DNA from: Solirubrobacterales bacterium
GTDB lineage: Bacteria; Actinomycetota; Thermoleophilia; Solirubrobacterales; Solirubrobacteraceae
DNA length: 6,961 nt
Direction of reading: 5' to 3'
NCBI GenBank assembly: GCA_027314825.1
Contig: DAHVAB010000133.1
Location: 1 to 6,961 of the forward strand
Of the stretch, positions 3,901 to 6,961 are shown piece after piece. Both the position numbers and the translations under genes were made by a program. Each line of letters starts with the position of its first letter. The first letter of the stretch is position 1. Below the pieces are notes generated by a model. That model made no database searches. It saw nothing but the letters and a program-made list of their open reading frames with translations, and was not told where the DNA came from.

Positions 3901-4766
3901 GCGCGTTGGAGCTGCGCGACCTGGTCAAGCGCTATCCCTCCGCGGGCGGCGACGTGCAGGCGCTCAGGGGCGTCTGCCTGAAGGTCGAGCCTGGCGAGTT
4001 CGTGGCGATCTACGGCCCGAGCGGCTCGGGCAAGAGCACCCTGCTGATGATGGCGGCGGGACTGCTCGCCCCCGACTCCGGCGCGGTGCTCTTCGACGGC
4101 CGTGAGATCGCCGGCCTCTCGGCGCGCGAGGCGGCACGGTACCGGCGCCGGGACGTCGGCTTCGTCTTTCAGGCCTTCCACTTGGTGCCGGGCGCGAGCG
4201 CGACTGAGAACGCGGCGATGAAGCTGCTGGGCGACGGATTCACGCTCGGGGAGGCATGCAGGGCGGCACGGCCGTGGCTGGAACGGGTCGGCCTCGGCGC
4301 GCGGCTGGAGCACCCCTGCGACCGGCTCTCGATGGGTGAGCGCCAGCGGGTCGCGATCGCGCGGGCATTGGTGGGCGAGCCGCGGGTGCTGCTCACCGAC
4401 GAGCCGACCGGCAACCTGGACAGCGAACGGGGCGCGGCGACGCTCACGCTGCTGCGCGACCTCTGCAAGGAGCGCGAGATCCCGGTGCTGCTCGTCACCC
4501 ACGACCCGCAGGCGAGCGCGTTCGTCGATCGCGTGTGCACGCTACGCGACGGCACGCTCGCCGAGGGCCTGGCGATCGAGCTCTCCGCACCCGGCGCCTC
4601 GTTTGTATCCCCGCCCGCAGCCACCGCCTCGGCGCCTGCGGCCTCCGCCTCCGCGCCCGCGGCCTCCGCCTCCGCGCCCGCACCCGCACCGGCGCCCACC
4701 GCATCGCCGCCCGCAGCCTCCGCCTCCCCGCCGCCGGCTTCTGCCTCGGCCCCCCTGAGCGGATGA
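3897..4766 (+). CDS. ABC exporter ATP-binding protein (MacB/LolD-type)
   Basis: With GTG 3897 as start the product has 289 residues. It is an ATPase of the kind that drives FtsX-like permeases. Walker A is GPSGSGKST (40-48, K46), the Q-loop is FQ at 91-92, the signature is LSMGERQ (144-150, where LSGGERQ or LSGGQ is usual), Walker B is VLLTDEP (164-170, catalytic E169), the D-loop is GNLD (172-175), and the switch histidine is H202. Residues 1-230 make a complete domain. Residues 231-289 are an added Ala/Ser/Pro-rich tail with near-exact heptads (SAPAASA), not part of the normal fold. The longer frame from TTG 3840 is rejected because its extra codons have poor third-base bias and look unlike protein. 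It overlaps the permease start by ATGA, so the two subunits are co-translated. Substrate unknown. Confidence 0.92.
   Translation: MSALELRDLVKRYPSAGGDVQALRGVCLKVEPGEFVAIYGPSGSGKSTLLMMAAGLLAPDSGAVLFDGREIAGLSAREAARYRRRDVGFVFQAFHLVPGASATENAAMKLLGDGFTLGEACRAARPWLERVGLGARLEHPCDRLSMGERQRVAIARALVGEPRVLLTDEPTGNLDSERGAATLTLLRDLCKEREIPVLLVTHDPQASAFVDRVCTLRDGTLAEGLAIELSAPGASFVSPPAATASAPAASASAPAASASAPAPAPAPTASPPAASASPPPASASAPLSG
4629..4740 (+). repeat. 21-bp repeats encoding SAPAASA heptads
   Basis: Two near-identical 21-bp units (4629-4649 and 4650-4670) each encode SAPAASA. Diverged copies follow, encoding SAPAPAPAPT, SPPAASA and SPPPASAS. The repeat builds the low-complexity tail of the ABC ATPase and probably grew by slippage. 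It may vary in length between strains. Confidence 0.75.
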
Positions 4767-6961
4767 GCGCGCGCCGCGCCGTCAGGCCTCCGCGGCATCC
4801 TCTGAACCCGCTGATCGCCGGAGTGCGCCTGAGCGTGCTCGCCGCCCATTACAGGGTGCGGCTGCGCCGCCAGCTCGCCGCCGAGCTCCTGGCGGGAGCG
4901 GGGATCGCGGTCGGGGTGGCGCTCGTGTTCGGAGTGCTCCTGGCCAGCTCCAGCATCACCGGCTCGGCGCCCGCGCTGATCCGCGCGGTGAACGGGAAGG
5001 CGACGATCGAGCTGCGCGCGCGCTCCAGCGAAGGGATCAGCGAAGCGATGGCCGAACGGGCCGGCCGGGTGCCGGGCGTGCGCTACGCCGCGTTCGTCCT
5101 GCGCGAGAACGCGCAGCTGATCGGCCCGCACGGGCGTCGGAGCGTCCAGCTGGTGGGCGTGAGCTCGGACATCGTCGCCCTGCACGGTGGCGGGGCGACG
5201 CCGAGCCTGGGCGCCGGGGCGGCGCTGCTCAGCGGCGGGATCGGCCTGCCGGCGCCGCTCGCCACGGCCCTCGGCGCGCAGGCCGGAACGCGGGTGACGC
5301 TGCTGGCCGCCGGCGACGCGCACGCCGCGCGGGTGCGGGCGGTGCTGGGCGGCGCCACCGCCGGCCCGCTGGCCGAAGAGCCGATCGCGATAGCCCAGCT
5401 CGGCACGGCCCAGCGCCTGGCCGAGCATCCGGGACGGGTCGGCGAGGTGCTGATCGAGCCGCATCCCGGCGCCGGACGCCGCGTAGCCTCCGAGCTCGGC
5501 CGCATCCTCGGCGATCGCGCGAGCATCGTGCCGGCCGTCCGCGAACTGAGGGTGCTGGAAGAGACGGCGAAGCCGCTCGGGCAGGCGACCGGCCTGTTCG
5601 CCGCGATCGGCGCGATCGTCGGGCTGCTGTTCGTCGTCAACGCGATGCTGCTCACCCTTCCCGACCGCCGCCGGATGCTCGCCGAGCTTCACACCCAGGG
5701 CTTCGAGTCGCGCCAGATAGCCGCGATCCTGATCTTCCAGGCGCTCGTCCTCGGGCTGGCCGGGTCGGCCGCGGGCCTCGCGCTCGGCGACCTGCTGGCA
5801 CACACGATCCTGCATCAGAGCCCCGTCTACCTGGCGGCGGCCTTCCCGATCGAAAGCCACGAGTCGCTTCCCCTCGGCACGCTGCTGCTGGCGCTGGCCG
5901 GCGGCATGCTCGCCGCGCTGATCGCCTCGATGCCGCCGATCGTGGAGATGGCGCGCGGTCCGCTGATCGCGACCGCCGCCGAGCGGCCGCTGCAGCGGAT
6001 CGGCCCGCGCGCCACCCGCGCGCTCGGCCTGGCGGGCGCGACGCTCGTGATCGCCGTCACCGCGCTCGTGCTCGCCGATCCCGGCCTGACGGTCGTGGGC
6101 GGGATCCTGCTGGCGGTCGCCGTCCCCTGCCTGATCCCGGCGCTCTTCGGGGTGGCGCTCCGGGGCCTCAGAGCGCTCGGCCGGCGCGTTCGCGGCAGCA
6201 CGCTCTCCCTCGCCGCGGTCGAACTGAAGGCGACCGCTCCCCGCTCGATCGCGCTGATCGGGGTCGCCGCCGTGGCCGTGTACGGCAGCGTCGCCGTCCA
6301 GGGCGCCCGCGGCGACCTGACCGCCGGCCTCGATCGAGCGGTCGTCGAATTCCTGGATACAGCCCCGGTCTGGGTCTCCACCGACAACAACTTCCTGACC
6401 GTCGACAGCTTCAGGCCAGGGGGCGCGCAGGCCGCGATCGCCAGTGCGCCCGGGGTCGCCTCGGTGCGCCCCTACCAGGGCGCCCTCCTGGACGTCGGCT
6501 CGCGACGGCTATGGATCCGCGCCCGCTCGCCCGCCGACAGCCACATGATCCAGGCGAGCCAGCTGTTGGAAGGCGAGCTGGCGCGCGCCGAAGCGCGGAT
6601 CAGGCACGGCGGCTGGGCCGCGGTCTCCGAGGCGTTCGCCGCCGAACGCCACCTGCGCCTCGGCGGCCGCTTCACCCTTCCGAGCCCGACCGGACCCGCC
6701 CGCTTTCGCCTGGCCGCGATCACCACGAACGCGGGCTGGTCACCCGGCGCGGTCACCATCAGCCTCCCCGATTACCGTCGCGACTGGCGCTCGGCGTGGC
6801 CGGCGGCGCTGGAGGTGAGCCTCGCCCCCGGCGTCAGCCCGGCGGCCGGCGCCGCAGCGGCGGGTAGAACTTGGATGATGCCCGGTATCCATCAAACCGG
6901 TGACGGGGTTTTGAGGTTGCACTTCGTAACTCCTGCAGGCGGCCGCGGCCGCGGAAAATCG
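4763..6961 (+). CDS. FtsX-like ABC exporter permease, cut at the window end
   Basis: ATG 4763 overlaps the ATPase stop by 4 nt. The frame stays open to the window end, but only about 700 residues (to about 6862) look genuine. A first membrane helix at about 41-63 is followed by an extracellular domain (about 65-270). Three helices of an FtsX domain come next (about 275-298, 318-343, 371-394; the loop after the first includes LPDRRRMLAELHTQGF). Further helices lie at about 422-438, 443-464 and 496-513, then a second extracellular domain from about 515. Permeases of this two-unit build normally end in another three-helix FtsX domain, which is missing here. With the ATPase it would form an exporter or a machine acting on lipids or peptides at the membrane. 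Nothing upstream or in the sequence tells the substrate. Confidence 0.88.
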   Translation, partial: MSARRAVRPPRHPLNPLIAGVRLSVLAAHYRVRLRRQLAAELLAGAGIAVGVALVFGVLLASSSITGSAPALIRAVNGKATIELRARSSEGISEAMAERAGRVPGVRYAAFVLRENAQLIGPHGRRSVQLVGVSSDIVALHGGGATPSLGAGAALLSGGIGLPAPLATALGAQAGTRVTLLAAGDAHAARVRAVLGGATAGPLAEEPIAIAQLGTAQRLAEHPGRVGEVLIEPHPGAGRRVASELGRILGDRASIVPAVRELRVLEETAKPLGQATGLFAAIGAIVGLLFVVNAMLLTLPDRRRMLAELHTQGFESRQIAAILIFQALVLGLAGSAAGLALGDLLAHTILHQSPVYLAAAFPIESHESLPLGTLLLALAGGMLAALIASMPPIVEMARGPLIATAAERPLQRIGPRATRALGLAGATLVIAVTALVLADPGLTVVGGILLAVAVPCLIPALFGVALRGLRALGRRVRGSTLSLAAVELKATAPRSIALIGVAAVAVYGSVAVQGARGDLTAGLDRAVVEFLDTAPVWVSTDNNFLTVDSFRPGGAQAAIASAPGVASVRPYQGALLDVGSRRLWIRARSPADSHMIQASQLLEGELARAEARIRHGGWAAVSEAFAAERHLRLGGRFTLPSPTGPARFRLAAITTNAGWSPGAVTISLPDYRRDWRSAWPAALEVSLAPGVSPAAGAAAAGRTWMMPGIHQTGDGVLRLHFVTPAGGRGRGKS
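6863..6961. other. Probable foreign or linker sequence at the window end
   Basis: Around 6863 the permease codons change from strongly G/C-ending to AGA, ACT, CAA, GTT, TTG and GTA. GC falls to about half over the next 68 nt. The last 30 nt contain SbfI (CCTGCAGG, 6932-6939), two NotI sites (6939-6946, 6945-6952) and two SacII sites (6943-6948, 6949-6954), all overlapping or abutting. This pattern is typical of cloning linkers or a chimeric contig end rather than an actinobacterial permease gene. An alternative is a real rearrangement. Confidence 0.6.

Noticed and set aside
4169..5860. 563-residue open frame on the minus strand
   Set aside because: It lies opposite the ABC ATPase and permease, is rich in Arg, Gly, Ala and Gln without any family-like pattern, and its lack of stops follows from the high GC of the real genes.
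6923..6961. Walker A-like GGRGRGKS at the very end of the open permease frame
   Set aside because: It is encoded by the run of NotI/SacII sites in the suspected linker sequence, follows the break in the permease, and has too little context to support a P-loop protein.
1..6961. CRISPR arrays, tRNA or rRNA genes, complete insertion sequences or phage attachment sites
   Set aside because: I found no regularly spaced direct repeats, no tRNA-like cloverleaf, no rRNA stretches, no transposase or integrase frames and no paired end repeats on either strand.

Overview
The window is GC-rich DNA, roughly 70% by eye, with strong G/C bias at third codon positions. It carries gene families common in Actinomycetota: a DUF6325 protein paired with a small SHOCT protein, a VapBC toxin-antitoxin pair with a MerR/excisionase-like antitoxin, and a two-gene FtsX-type ABC exporter. 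Several genes have a TANNNT -10 box 6 to 8 nt before the start codon and no Shine-Dalgarno, which suggests leaderless transcripts. An actinobacterium is likely; the class Thermoleophilia is only a guess from the look of the DUF6325/SHOCT pair.

Bases 1 to about 2700 look like an accessory, defence-type region. They hold an N-terminal piece of an Mrr-type restriction protein that runs, out of frame, into the C-terminal piece of a UvrD-like helicase. After a gene-poor stretch comes an intact vapBC-like operon on the minus strand, preceded on that strand by the 50-codon C-terminal stump of an unknown gene. An intact DUF3800 gene on the plus strand follows, ending in a hairpin terminator. The mixture of intact small genes and gene stumps suggests repeated insertion and deletion.

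Bases 2700 to about 6865 look like settled chromosome. A 314-nt gap holds a large potential RNA hairpin. A two-gene operon (DUF6325 and SHOCT) follows, then a gap with a GGCCCC hexamer repeat. Next is an ABC exporter operon: an ATPase with an unusual Ala/Ser/Pro-rich tail, overlapping its FtsX-like permease by ATGA. Just before the ATPase lies a 16-codon ORF (3850-3900) whose stop overlaps the ATPase start as GTGA. All 16 of its codons end in G or C, so it may be a translated leader peptide coupled to the ABC operon.

The permease is cut before its last membrane domain. From about 6863 base composition and codon use change abruptly. The last 30 bases contain one SbfI, two NotI and two SacII sites packed together. 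This looks like a chimeric or linker-containing sequence end rather than genome.

No wholly new multi-gene system is convincingly visible. The best leads are the Mrr/UvrD junction, the orphan stump before vapBC, the DUF3800 gene beside the toxin-antitoxin pair, the 47-nt hairpin upstream of DUF6325, and the coupled mini-ORF before the ABC ATPase.
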